Below are positions 55,871-64,000 of a stretch of 64,000 nt of DNA, one piece after another. The position numbers and the translations under genes were made by a program. This DNA comes from Ralstonia sp. UNC404CL21Col. GTDB lineage: Bacteria; Pseudomonadota; Gammaproteobacteria; Burkholderiales; Burkholderiaceae. The stretch's first letter is position 1. The number at the start of each line of letters is the position of its first letter. The stretch spans positions 1 to 64,000 of the forward strand of contig NZ_JIBE01000007.1 in NCBI RefSeq assembly GCF_000620465.1, in the 5' to 3' direction. Under the pieces are notes generated by a model. It worked only from the letters and a program-made list of their open reading frames with translations, searched no databases and was not told the origin of the DNA.

Positions 55871-56614
55871 TTACTTGATGTCCTTCCAATAGGCCGCATT
55901 CAGGCGCCAGGCCAGCACGAAGAACACGCCAATGAACAACAATACCCACACACCGAGGCGCTTGCGCAGGTTGCCGGCGGGCTCCGCCATCCAGTCCAGA
56001 TAGCTGACCAGATCGGCCACCGCCTGGTCATATTCGACCTTGTTCATCTTGCCTGGCACCGACACCTCAAAGCCGACGAGCTTCTTCTCGGCTTCGCCGT
56101 GCTCGGACTTCACTTCGGCGTACTTCGGCACTTGCTGGCCTTGCAGCTCCCACAGCACATGCGGCATGCCGACCTTGTCGAAGACGAGGTTGTTCCAGCC
56201 GGTCGGACGCGTGTCGTCACGGTAGAACGTGCGCAGATAGGTGTAGAGCCAGTCGCTGCCGCGCGCCCGGGCAATCACGGAAAGGTCCGGAGGCACAGCG
56301 CCAAACCACTTCTTGGCGTCCTCGCGGTCCATGGCGATGTGCATCGTGTCGCCGACCTTGTCTGACGAGAACAGCAGGTTCTGCTTGATCTGCTCCTCGC
56401 TCAAACCGATGTCGCGCAGACGGTTGTAGCGCATGGCGCTGGCGCCGTGGCAGTTCAGGCAGTAGTTGACGAACAGCTTGGCGCCGCGCTGCAGCGCAGA
56501 CGTGTCGCTGGACTGGTTGGGCGCCGGATCGAGCGGCACGCCGCCCTCATTGGCCATCACGGGCGCGGCAAACACGAGACCGGCCAAGGCGAAAATCGCA
56601 AGCAGCTTTTTCAT
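55871..56614 (-). CDS. petC: Cytochrome c1 of the bc1 complex
   Basis: This 247-residue precursor has a signal peptide at residues 1-21 (ending PVMANEGG). The haem motif is Cys52-x-x-Cys55-His56 (NYCLNCHGASAMRYNRLRDIG), and the axial Met is in the later conserved part near NLVFDKVGMPHVLWELQGQ. The single C-terminal anchor is WVLLFIGVFFVLAWRLNAAYWKDIK. ATG 56614 with AAGGA was chosen over 56629. It carries electrons from the Rieske protein to cytochrome c. Confidence 0.95.
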   Translation of the reverse strand: MKKLLAIFALAGLVFAAPVMANEGGVPLDPAPNQSSDTSALQRGAKLFVNYCLNCHGASAMRYNRLRDIGLSEEQIKQNLLFSSDKVGDTMHIAMDREDAKKWFGAVPPDLSVIARARGSDWLYTYLRTFYRDDTRPTGWNNLVFDKVGMPHVLWELQGQQVPKYAEVKSEHGEAEKKLVGFEVSVPGKMNKVEYDQAVADLVSYLDWMAEPAGNLRKRLGVWVLLFIGVFFVLAWRLNAAYWKDIK

Positions 56615-56651
56615 TCTTGTGTCCTTCATGGGTCCTTGTGCGCGGGCTCTA

Positions 56652-58052
56652 TCAGTGCGGCGTGAACGTGACGCGCTCAGGCACTGGCTTGAAGGTCCCG
56701 ATCTGGCTCCAGATCGGCATCGCGAGGAAGAACGCGAAGTACAGAATGGTGCCGATCTGCGAAACGATCGAACCGACCGGGCTCGGCGGCTGAATGCCCA
56801 GGTAGCCCAGCACCGCAAAGGCGATCACGAAGACGATCAGCAGCGTCTTGTGGAAGCCCGGGCGATAACGGATCGACTTGACCGGCGACTGGTCCAGCCA
56901 CGGCAGGAAGAAGAAGATCACCACCGAGCCGCCCATCACGACCACGCCCCAGAACTTCGCGTCGATGAACGCGAAGCCCAGCGCCAGAATCACGGCCACA
57001 GCCACCGCCACGCCCTTGACCTTCATGCTCTTGGAGCGCACGAACAGCAGCCCCAGCATGATTGCGATGAAGCCCCACAGCCACGGCAGGAAGTCCGACG
57101 TGGTCGCGCGCAGCATCGAGTAGAACGGCGTGAAGTACCAGACCGGCGCAATGTGCGGCGGCGTCTTCAGCGAGTCTGCCGGGATGAAGTTGTTGGCTTC
57201 CAGGAAGTAGCCGCCCATTTCCGGCGCGAAGAACACGATCGCGCTGAAGATGAACAGGAACACCGCCACGCCGACGATGTCGTGCACCGAGTAATACGGG
57301 TGGAACGGAATGCCATCGAGCGGAATGCCGCGCTCGTCCTTCTTGGCCTTGATCTCGACGCCGTCCGGATTGTTCGAACCCACTTCGTGCAGCGCGATGA
57401 TGTGCGCCACCACCAGGCCCAGCAGCACCAGCGGTACGGCGATGACGTGGAACGAGAAGAAGCGGTTCAGCGTCGCGTCCGACACCACGTAGTCACCCCG
57501 GATCCACAGCGACAGGTCCGGGCCGATCAGCGGAATGGCAGAGAACAGGTTCACGATGACCTGCGCGCCCCAATACGACATCTGGCCCCACGGCAGCAGA
57601 TAGCCCATGAAGGCTTCGGCCATCAGGCACAGGAAGATCAGGCAGCCGAAGATCCAGACCAGCTCGCGCGGCTTACGGTACGAGCCGTACAGCATGCCGC
57701 GGAACATGTGCAGATACACGACGATGAAGAACGCCGACGCGCCGGTCGAGTGCATGTACCGCACCAGCCAGCCCCACGGCACCTCCCGCATGATGAACTC
57801 CACGCTCGCATAGGCGACGGGGATGCCGGCGGCGTTGAGCGTGCCGTCCGGCTTGTAGTTCATCACCAGGAAGATGCCCGTGACGATTTGGATCACCAGC
57901 ACCAGCAGCGCCAGCGACCCGAAGAAATACCAGAAGTTGAAATTCTTCGGCGCGTAGTACTCGGACAGATGCGCCTTCCACAGCTCCGATGCCGGGAAGC
58001 GTGCGTCGATCCAGCCCAGCAGCCCGGTTGTCTCCACCTTCTTCTCGGCCAT
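56652..58052 (-). CDS. petB: Cytochrome b of the bc1 complex
   Basis: This 466-residue membrane subunit has eight or more helices, binds two b haems and forms the quinol sites. Motifs: GWLVRYMHSTGASAFFIVVYLHMFRGMLYGSY, GYLLPWGQMSYWGAQVIVNL, FFSFHVIAVPLVLLGLVVAHIIALHEVGSNNPDG and the PEWYF region variant APVWYFTPFYSMLRA. The ATG 58052 follows AGGAGAGG. It is separated from petA by 2 nt. Confidence 0.96.
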   Translation of the reverse strand: MAEKKVETTGLLGWIDARFPASELWKAHLSEYYAPKNFNFWYFFGSLALLVLVIQIVTGIFLVMNYKPDGTLNAAGIPVAYASVEFIMREVPWGWLVRYMHSTGASAFFIVVYLHMFRGMLYGSYRKPRELVWIFGCLIFLCLMAEAFMGYLLPWGQMSYWGAQVIVNLFSAIPLIGPDLSLWIRGDYVVSDATLNRFFSFHVIAVPLVLLGLVVAHIIALHEVGSNNPDGVEIKAKKDERGIPLDGIPFHPYYSVHDIVGVAVFLFIFSAIVFFAPEMGGYFLEANNFIPADSLKTPPHIAPVWYFTPFYSMLRATTSDFLPWLWGFIAIMLGLLFVRSKSMKVKGVAVAVAVILALGFAFIDAKFWGVVVMGGSVVIFFFLPWLDQSPVKSIRYRPGFHKTLLIVFVIAFAVLGYLGIQPPSPVGSIVSQIGTILYFAFFLAMPIWSQIGTFKPVPERVTFTPH

Positions 58053-58054
58053 GA

Positions 58055-58663
58055 TCAAGCCTCTCCTTTCTCGTCTTTACCGATCACCAGCTTCGTGTCG
58101 GACAGGAACATGTACGGCGGAACGTCGAGGTTCTGCGGCGCGGGCTTGTTCTTGAACACGCGGCCAGCCAGGTCGAACGTGGAGCCATGGCACGGGCAGA
58201 CGAAGCCGGGGTCTCCGGCAAGCTGCACGTTGGCACCTGCGGGAAACGGACCGGACGGGGAGCAGCCAAGATGGGAGCAGATGCCGACCACGACCAGCAG
58301 GTCTTTATGCTCGGCACGGGAGCGGGTTTCGTTCTTGCAGTAGTCCGGCGTCTTCATGGTGAAGGGCACGTCGGACTTGGGGTCGGCGACTTCGTTATCG
58401 GTCTTCTTGAGCGATTCCAGCATGTCGGGCGTGCGTTTGAGCAGCCAGACCGGCTTGCCGCGCCATTCCACCACCTTCATCTGGCCCGGGGCCAGGTCGC
58501 TCACGTCCGCCTCTACGGGCGCGCCCGCTGCACGGGCTTTTTCAGATGGTGCGAATGTGCAAACGAAAGGGGCCGCAACTGCAACCCCTCCCACACCACC
58601 AGCCACGGACGTCGCAATCAATAGATTGCGGCGACCCTTGTCCACGTTTTGCTGGTCACTCAT
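58055..58663 (-). CDS. petA: Ubiquinol-cytochrome c reductase iron-sulfur (Rieske) subunit
   Basis: This is a 202-residue Rieske protein. The N-terminal GRRNLLIATSVAGGVGGVAVAAPFV is a Tat-type signal anchor (RR at residues 11-12). Cluster ligands are Cys129, His131, Cys156 and His159, with the disulfide Cys134-Cys158 (CSHLGC and CPCHGS). It takes electrons from ubiquinol. It heads petABC; a TATAAT box lies at 58716-58711 on the minus strand, about 50 nt upstream. Confidence 0.96.
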   Translation of the reverse strand: MSDQQNVDKGRRNLLIATSVAGGVGGVAVAAPFVCTFAPSEKARAAGAPVEADVSDLAPGQMKVVEWRGKPVWLLKRTPDMLESLKKTDNEVADPKSDVPFTMKTPDYCKNETRSRAEHKDLLVVVGICSHLGCSPSGPFPAGANVQLAGDPGFVCPCHGSTFDLAGRVFKNKPAPQNLDVPPYMFLSDTKLVIGKDEKGEA

Positions 58664-58908
58664 TCAAGACCCCAGGGTGAGAAATCAAGATAGATTCGCG
58701 TCAACCAAAAATTATACCCGAGCGTACCTGGCCAACGGTAGCGGTCGCGGGGGGCGTCCGTTGCGGATATAGTGGACGCACCGATTGCCCGCCAGCCCAG
58801 TCCAGGCAAGGCTTCGGCATGTCTCTTGCAACCTCGCTTTCAACAATTCAGGTCAACCGTTCGCTAGCTTGACCGTTTGTCTCGAATCAAACAATCCGGA
58901 GAAAACCG

Positions 58909-59337
58909 ATGGCACTGATGCAAGACTTCAAGAAATTCGCGATGCGCGGCAACGTGATCGACCTCGCGGTGGGCGTGATCATCGGCGCGGCGTTCGGCAA
59001 AATCGTCGATTCGCTTGTCAATGATCTGATCATGCCGCTGATCAGCCGTATTGTTGGCAAGCTGGATTTCTCGAATCTGTTCATCCAGCTGGCAGAGGCA
59101 CCCGCGGGCGTGCCTCATACCTTGGTTGATCTGAAGAAGGCCGGCGTGCCAGTCTTCGCCTACGGCAACTTCATCACCGTGGCGGTCAATTTTCTGATTC
59201 TGGCGTTTATCGTGTTCTTGATGGTGCGCGCCGTCACGCGCGTGATCGATGCCAACCCGCCGACGGCCCCCGCCGAAACGCCGGAAGACATCCAGCTGCT
59301 GCGCGAGATTCGCGACAGCCTCAAGAACAAGTCGTAA
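58909..59337 (+). CDS. mscL: Large-conductance mechanosensitive channel
   Basis: This 142-residue pentameric channel opens on membrane tension to release solutes after hypo-osmotic shock. The N-terminal helix [41 protein letters not shown] and the second helix [25 protein letters not shown] are typical. The cytoplasmic bundle ends [26 protein letters not shown] box lies at 58768-58773 with no clear -35. Confidence 0.96.
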   Translation: MALMQDFKKFAMRGNVIDLAVGVIIGAAFGKIVDSLVNDLIMPLISRIVGKLDFSNLFIQLAEAPAGVPHTLVDLKKAGVPVFAYGNFITVAVNFLILAFIVFLMVRAVTRVIDANPPTAPAETPEDIQLLREIRDSLKNKS

Positions 59338-59349
59338 TTGGAGCGGGCT

Positions 59350-60096
59350 TCACACCGGATTCGGGATATCGATGAAGGTGTGATGTACGCCAAAACGCTC
59401 GGCGAGATGATTGCCGAGAGCTCGCACGCCGCCGCGCTCGGTGGCGTGGTGGCCGGCACCGATATAGGCCACACCCGATTCACGCGCCAGATGCGTGGTC
59501 TGCTCCGACGCTTCACCACTCAGATACACGTCCACACCGGCGGCCACGGCGGCATCAAACCAGCCTTGAGCACCGCCCGTGCACCAGCCGACGGTACGCA
59601 CCGGACGATTGTCGTCGCCGATCACGAGCGGCGCCCGATTCAGCTTTGCCGACACCGTCTGCGCGAAAGCGCCTAGCGTGGTCGCCTCGGGAAGCGCGCC
59701 AATCCAGCCCAGTTCATCGTCGCCGAACCGGCCTTGTGGCGTGATGCCGAGCAACGCGCCCAACTGCGCGTTGTTACCCAGATCAGGGTGCGCATCGAGC
59801 GGCAGGTGATACGCGAACAAGTTGAGATCGTGTGCCAGGAGTTGCTTCAGGCGCGCATGCTTTTGGCCCACGACACGGCCGTCCTCACCCTTCCAGAAGT
59901 AACCGTGGTGCACGAGGATGGCGTCGGCACGCGCTTCGATGGCGGCCTCAATCAAGGCCAGGCTGGCCGTGACCCCCGTCACGATGTGCGTAATGGTTTC
60001 GCGCCCTTGCACCTGTAGACCGTTGGGGCAATAGTCCCGAAAACGGGGCGCCTGCAACAGGTCGTTCAAGTACAATTCAAGTTCTTTTCGATCCAT
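59350..60096 (-). CDS. Nif3-like dinuclear metal-centre protein (YbgI family)
   Basis: This 248-residue protein has the short YbgI-type length. The metal-site motifs are [22 protein letters not shown] and the C-terminal [30 protein letters not shown] is also characteristic. The fold is related to GTP cyclohydrolase I FolE2-like enzymes but the reaction is not firmly established. It converges on mscL with 12 nt between stops and is divergent from the protease gene with 19 nt between starts. Confidence 0.92.
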   Translation of the reverse strand: MDRKELELYLNDLLQAPRFRDYCPNGLQVQGRETITHIVTGVTASLALIEAAIEARADAILVHHGYFWKGEDGRVVGQKHARLKQLLAHDLNLFAYHLPLDAHPDLGNNAQLGALLGITPQGRFGDDELGWIGALPEATTLGAFAQTVSAKLNRAPLVIGDDNRPVRTVGWCTGGAQGWFDAAVAAGVDVYLSGEASEQTTHLARESGVAYIGAGHHATERGGVRALGNHLAERFGVHHTFIDIPNPV

Positions 60097-60115
60097 TTGG
60101 ACTCAATTTCGCTCT

Positions 60116-61330
60116 ATGTTGCGCCGCTTTTGGCTGTTTTTTGCGCAAGCCGTCACGGTCGTCCTGGCCGTCTGGTTTGTGATCGCCACGCTCAAGCCTG
60201 ATTGGCTGCAGCGTGGCAAGGTCGCAGTGCAATCCGGCTCGCCCATCGTCGCGCTCAAGGAAGTCGCGCCGATCGGCCACGGCGGCACCTCCAGCAACTC
60301 CTACGCGGAAGCCGCCAAGGTCGCGATGCCGGCGGTGGTCAACATCTTCAGCAGCAAGAACGCGCCGAAGCGCGGCAGCAATCCTCAAGCCAGCGCAGAT
60401 CCGTGGTTCCGCTTCTTCTTCGGCGACCGCGCCCCTGAGCAACGCCAGGAACCCACGGCCAGCCTCGGCTCAGGTGTGATCGTCAGCTCGGAAGGCTACA
60501 TTTTAACGAACCACCACGTGGTCGACGGCGCTGACGAAATCGAGGTCGCCCTGACCGACGGCCGCAAGGCCAACGCCAAGGTGGTCGGCTCCGATCCGGA
60601 AACCGACTTGGCCGTCCTCAAGATCAACCTGCCGAATCTGCCCGCCATTACGCTGGGCCGGCTGGAGAATGTGCGCGTCGGCGACGTGGTGCTGGCGATT
60701 GGCAACCCGTTCGGCGTGGGCCAGACGGTGACGATGGGCATTGTCTCTGCGCTGGGCCGCAGCCATTTGGGCATCAACACCTTCGAAAACTTCATCCAGA
60801 CCGACGCCGCGATCAACCCCGGCAACTCGGGCGGTGCGCTCGTCGACGCTGACGGCAACCTCCTCGGGATCAACACGGCGATCTACTCGCGCTCGGGTGG
60901 CTCGTTGGGCATCGGCTTCGCGATTCCGGTCTCGCTTGCCAAGCAGGTGATGGAGTCGATTATCTCGACGGGTAGCGTGGTCCGCGGCTGGATCGGCGTC
61001 GAGCCGCAGGATGTGACGCCGGAAATCGCCGAGTCGTTTGGCTTGTCACGCAAGGATGGCGCGCTGATTGCCGCCGTGGTCCAAGGCGGCCCAGCGGACA
61101 AGGCAGGCCTGCGCCCCGGGGACATTCTCACCAGCGTGAACGGTGAGCCGATCCTGGATACGACGGCGCTACTCAACAGCATCGCGCAGCTGAAACCCGG
61201 CGCGGAAGCCAAGGTCACCGTGTCGCGCAAGGGCAAGGCAGTGGAATTGACCATCGTTGTTGGCAAACGGCCCGCGCCTACGCGTCGCAACGTGCCGATG
61301 CCCTCGCAGGACGACGAAGAACAGCAGTAA
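60116..61330 (+). CDS. DegS/HtrA-like membrane-anchored serine protease
   Basis: This 404-residue trypsin-fold protease has one N-terminal membrane anchor (about residues 7-26), no cleavable signal and one PDZ domain. The catalytic triad is His134 (TNHHVVDGADEI), Asp164 (DPETDLAVLKI) and Ser238 (INPGNSGGALVDADG). One anchor plus one PDZ domain is the DegS layout, so it may act in the envelope stress (sigma-E) cascade, but DegQ-type housekeeping is possible. A strong terminator follows. Confidence 0.92.
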   Translation: MLRRFWLFFAQAVTVVLAVWFVIATLKPDWLQRGKVAVQSGSPIVALKEVAPIGHGGTSSNSYAEAAKVAMPAVVNIFSSKNAPKRGSNPQASADPWFRFFFGDRAPEQRQEPTASLGSGVIVSSEGYILTNHHVVDGADEIEVALTDGRKANAKVVGSDPETDLAVLKINLPNLPAITLGRLENVRVGDVVLAIGNPFGVGQTVTMGIVSALGRSHLGINTFENFIQTDAAINPGNSGGALVDADGNLLGINTAIYSRSGGSLGIGFAIPVSLAKQVMESIISTGSVVRGWIGVEPQDVTPEIAESFGLSRKDGALIAAVVQGGPADKAGLRPGDILTSVNGEPILDTTALLNSIAQLKPGAEAKVTVSRKGKAVELTIVVGKRPAPTRRNVPMPSQDDEEQQ

Positions 61331-61351
61331 AACGCAGGTGTCGGAATAAGC

Positions 61352-61381
61352 AAACGGCGGCCACATGTGCCGCCGTTTTTT
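61352..61381 (+). terminator. Rho-independent terminator after the protease gene
   Basis: AAACGGCGGC (61352-61361), a 7-nt loop and GCCGCCGTTT (61369-61378) are followed by further T's. Confidence 0.9.
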
Positions 61382-61676
61382 ATGCCCGCACGCTGAGCGT
61401 CAAGCCGACTCGTTGGCGAGGAAAGGGCCACTTTGGCTTCATTCCCTGCTCAACGAACAATCGATCCAACGTACCAAAAGCTGCGCTACGTACGTCGAGC
61501 TACCCTCGCCCCGCACCTTCGCTGCCCGCCCTGAACGTATGCCCGTCGTAAGGCAGCAAGCGCCCCTTGCCCCTGCTTCGCCTGTACGCCGATCTCACCC
61601 GCTGAAGCTCGCATGCCAGCCAAGCCGACTCCCGGCACAGTTTCAGCCATGCATGTGCGCTGCAAATCGTCCACCC

Positions 61677-61712
61677 AAAGAAAAACGCCGACCCCTTTCG
61701 GGATCGGCGTTT
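61677..61712 (-). terminator. Rho-independent terminator after the porin gene
   Basis: On the minus strand AAACGCCGATCCC and GGGGTCGGCGTTT form a stem with one mismatch around a GAAA-type loop, followed by TTTTTCTTT. It lies just past the porin stop. The stretch 61382-61676 between the two terminators holds nothing I can support. Confidence 0.88.
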
Positions 61713-61750
61713 AACCGTTTAATTCGATGCGCCCTTACGAGCGCGTCAAA

Positions 61751-62857
61751 TTAGAACTTGTGACGCAGGCCAACCGTAGCGCCGAACTGGTTGTTGCTGT
61801 TGTTCGGGCCCGAGAACACTTGGCTGCCGTTCGTCAGCGTCGTGCCAGCGTAGCTAGCGTCGTTCAGGCCGATCACGCCCAGACCCGAGCCACCGCTGTT
61901 CTTAGCATAGGCCAGGTTGAAGTACGCGTCGGTGCGCTTCGACAGAGCGTAGTCGGTGCCGACCACGAACAGCCACGGGTTGCCCGTACCGCTGTTCTTG
62001 AACTGTTGGTAGTAAGCCGTACCCGTCAGCGACAGAGCCGGAGTAGCTTGGTAACCCAGGCCAGCCCAGTACAGGTTCGAACGCAGGTTGCCGTTGCCAG
62101 CAACAGTTGCGTAGTTAGCCTTGTACCAACGGTAGCCAGCGTACAGCTTGGCCGGACCGAAGGCGTACGTGCCAGCGATCGTGGCGCGTTGTTCCTTGTT
62201 GTCGCTACCAACGGTCGTCGAGTTGGTTTGGTCGTACACTGCGCCGATACCCAGCGGGCCGCCAGCGTAGTTAGCACCCAGGCTCCACTCACGGCCGGTC
62301 TTGTTGCTGCCAGCGACTTCGTTGCCGTTGTAGTTGAACGAGTACAGAGCCGAGACGCTCAGGCCACCGAACGTACCGATGTACTTGACGGAGTTGTCAG
62401 CACGGCCAGCGAAGAACTGGTCTTGCGAGGCCAGCGAGTAACGCGTGGCGATTGCCATCGGGTCATAGATCAGCGAGAAGTCGTACAGCAGGTTTTGCTG
62501 ACGACCCAGGGTCAGTTGACCCCACTGGCCTTGCAGACCGACGTAAGCGTTACGGCCGAACAGACGACCACCTTGACCCGACGTGCCGGTGTCCAGGTTG
62601 AAGCCGCTTTCCAGGTTGAAGATACCCTTCAGGCCACCGCCCAGGTCTTCAACGCCACGCAGGCCCCAACGCGAGCCCGACAGGCCGCCCGAATCCAGGC
62701 CAAAACGCGAGCCGCTCGAACCAGCGGTTGCGCCCGGCACCTTGTTTGCGTAGGTCAGACCAGCGTCGACCACGCCGTACAGGGTCACGGAGGATTGTGC
62801 ATAGGCGCCACCGGCGGCCAGAGCTGCGACAGCAGCTGCAAACAGTTTCATCTTCAT
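61751..62857 (-). CDS. General outer-membrane porin (Burkholderiales trimeric type)
   Basis: This 368-residue 16-strand porin has a signal peptide MKMKLFAAAVAALAAGGAYA. The mature N-terminus QSSVTLYGVVDAGLTYANK, SGSRWGLRGVEDLGGGLKGIFNLESGF, GRNAYVGLQGQWGQLTLGRQ and the C-terminal aromatic GATVGLRHKF are diagnostic. Codon choice is strongly biased (for example GTT/GCT and CGT-type codons mixed with GTC), as in highly expressed genes. The start follows AAGGAAAG. The 332-nt upstream gap contains a CATAAT -10-like box at 62941-62936. Confidence 0.93.
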   Translation of the reverse strand: MKMKLFAAAVAALAAGGAYAQSSVTLYGVVDAGLTYANKVPGATAGSSGSRFGLDSGGLSGSRWGLRGVEDLGGGLKGIFNLESGFNLDTGTSGQGGRLFGRNAYVGLQGQWGQLTLGRQQNLLYDFSLIYDPMAIATRYSLASQDQFFAGRADNSVKYIGTFGGLSVSALYSFNYNGNEVAGSNKTGREWSLGANYAGGPLGIGAVYDQTNSTTVGSDNKEQRATIAGTYAFGPAKLYAGYRWYKANYATVAGNGNLRSNLYWAGLGYQATPALSLTGTAYYQQFKNSGTGNPWLFVVGTDYALSKRTDAYFNLAYAKNSGGSGLGVIGLNDASYAGTTLTNGSQVFSGPNNSNNQFGATVGLRHKF

Positions 62858-63189
62858 ATCGACACTTTCCTTGTCAACTGATTGGGAAATCTTGACTGTC
62901 CTTATGGACGACGCAGATACCTCACGTCTGACCGCATTATGTGCCAGCGTTGACGGATTCCGGAAACCCTTTCTGGCTCTGGGCCGCGATTTGCGGCCAA
63001 GTTGTTGCTCATGGGCAACACGCGCCGAACCCCTCGGGAAGGGGGGCGCAACCCGCTTTTTGCGCGGTGGCACAGGGGCTGGCGGGCGATTGCGCCTCCT
63101 TTCCCGCGCACCAAATTTGGCAATCGACGGCCGCTCCGATTTGTCGCCTTCGCGCCACGTTATGACGATAAGTGACTTTTAATTCTCTT

Positions 63190-64000
63190 TTATCGACCAA
63201 GGGCGGCGCGCCATCTCTTCAGGAAATCGGCACGGCGGAGCTGATCTTGATGGGCGAGTAAACCCGGGCCGACCGGGATGGGCCGATGCGTGTTGCCAAG
63301 CTCGGCGAGCAGGCGCTTCGCAGTGAGCCCTGTCTCAACGTCCTGGCGCAGCGAAAACAGGAACGCGCGGTCCGCCATCACGCTCTGGCCGTCGCGCGAG
63401 AGCATGAAGTCGAGCCAGAGGCGTGCGGCATTCGGGCGAGCGGCGCGCCGTGCAATAAAGGCGACCCGCGTCGCGACCAGCGTGTAGTCGGTGGGCATCT
63501 TGATGGCCAGCGCCGGATTGCGATCGGCGTAGCGCGCGGCATAGGAACCGATCACGTCGTAGGCGAGCAGGCTTTCGCCCGAGGCGACGCGCTCCAGCAT
63601 CGCGGCCGTGGTGATGTACAGGTTGACGTTGACCCCACCCAATGCCTTGGCAACATCCCAGAACACCGGCGTTGTGCGCGCATCTTCGGCGGCGAAAAGG
63701 AAGGCTGAGCCGGAGTGCTCGATGTCGTACGAGGCGACGCGCCCGCGCAGCAAGTCCCGATGGCCATTCAGAATGCGGGCGAAGTCGGCGTGAGTGGAAG
63801 GAATCAACTCCGCCGGCAACTGGCGCGCGTTGTAGACGAAGACGACCGGCTCGTAGCTCGTGCCGTACGCCTCGTTCTTCCAGATGGCCCACGACGGCAG
63901 GTAAGGCCGCTCGGGCGAGGCATACGGGAGTGCGTGCCCGTCGTTCACAAGCTTGAACTGCTCGGGCATGGCCGAACTCCAGACCACGTCGGCGCCGGGT
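63190..64000 (-). CDS. ABC transporter substrate-binding protein, 5' end outside the window
   Basis: This is the C-terminal 269 or so residues of a periplasmic binding protein; the frame is open to the right edge. The stretch DVVWSSAMPEQFKLVNDGHALPY, then WAIWKNEAYGTSYEPVVFVYN, is typical of the Fe(III)/phosphoglycerate (AfuA/PgtC-like) binding proteins. The later IGSYAARYADRNPALAIKMPTDYTLVATRVAFI and the end region LWLDFMLSRDGQSVMAD fit the same group. The signal peptide and permease genes would lie further right. The substrate cannot be assigned. Confidence 0.85.
   Translation of the reverse strand, partial: PGADVVWSSAMPEQFKLVNDGHALPYASPERPYLPSWAIWKNEAYGTSYEPVVFVYNARQLPAELIPSTHADFARILNGHRDLLRGRVASYDIEHSGSAFLFAAEDARTTPVFWDVAKALGGVNVNLYITTAAMLERVASGESLLAYDVIGSYAARYADRNPALAIKMPTDYTLVATRVAFIARRAARPNAARLWLDFMLSRDGQSVMADRAFLFSLRQDVETGLTAKRLLAELGNTHRPIPVGPGLLAHQDQLRRADFLKRWRAALGR

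Overview
The window reads as one continuous piece of chromosome from a high-GC betaproteobacterium of the Burkholderiaceae, most like Ralstonia. The basis is recognition of protein families and gene order (trpEGDC, cyoABCD with petABC, opgGH, two porins), not a database search. Almost every kilobase carries a conserved, intact gene. I see no insertion sequence, prophage, integrase or CRISPR array. Many long open frames antisense to real genes are GC-driven shadows and were left out.

Layout. 1-330: a strong, rRNA-like promoter firing leftward out of the window. 332-3961: phenylacetate/acyl-CoA genes (a crotonase, paaG, paaI, paaK) around a TetR-type palindrome, with a 121-nt hairpin element before paaK. 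3978-7405: mltA, a small membrane protein, apaG, rpe, gph. 7412-13673: a possible Trp-rich leader peptide, then trpE, trpG, a small secreted protein, trpD, trpC, a CYTH protein and ung. 13714-14087: degenerate 21-bp tandem repeats. 14088-21431, all leftward: a FUSC membrane protein, M61 peptidase, acuI-type reductase, dsbC, and a UbiH-type hydroxylase. 21793-23032: a lipoprotein, a secreted protein and a lytic transglycosylase. 23064-24947: a FliT-like protein and ychF, divergent.

25132-30026 is a signalling module: a consensus sigma-54 promoter, a bacteriophytochrome-like histidine kinase that has lost its chromophore-binding residues, a CheY-like regulator and a hybrid kinase. 30058-35797: hemA, prfA, an Ala-rich lipoprotein, prmC, grxD, ubiX and small envelope genes. 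35919-42500: a secreted protein, opgGH, a Pro/Tyr/Arg-rich secreted protein, a YbaK-type deacylase and a CDGSH protein. 42497-45419: ettA and an AlkZ-like winged-helix protein. 45471-49451: cyoDCBA. 50063-53563, leftward: a carbohydrate porin, two small ORFs with strong ribosome binding sites, and a divergent Nramp transporter. 54031-64000: an I78-type inhibitor, tRNA-Thr, the SspB/SspA pair, petABC, mscL, a Nif3-like protein, a DegS-like protease, a general porin and the end of an ABC substrate-binding protein.

The most unusual items are the sigma-54-driven degenerate phytochrome kinase module, the possible trp leader peptide, the 21-bp repeat array, the 121-nt hairpin element, and the small ORFs ahead of an Nramp homologue with altered metal-site motifs.
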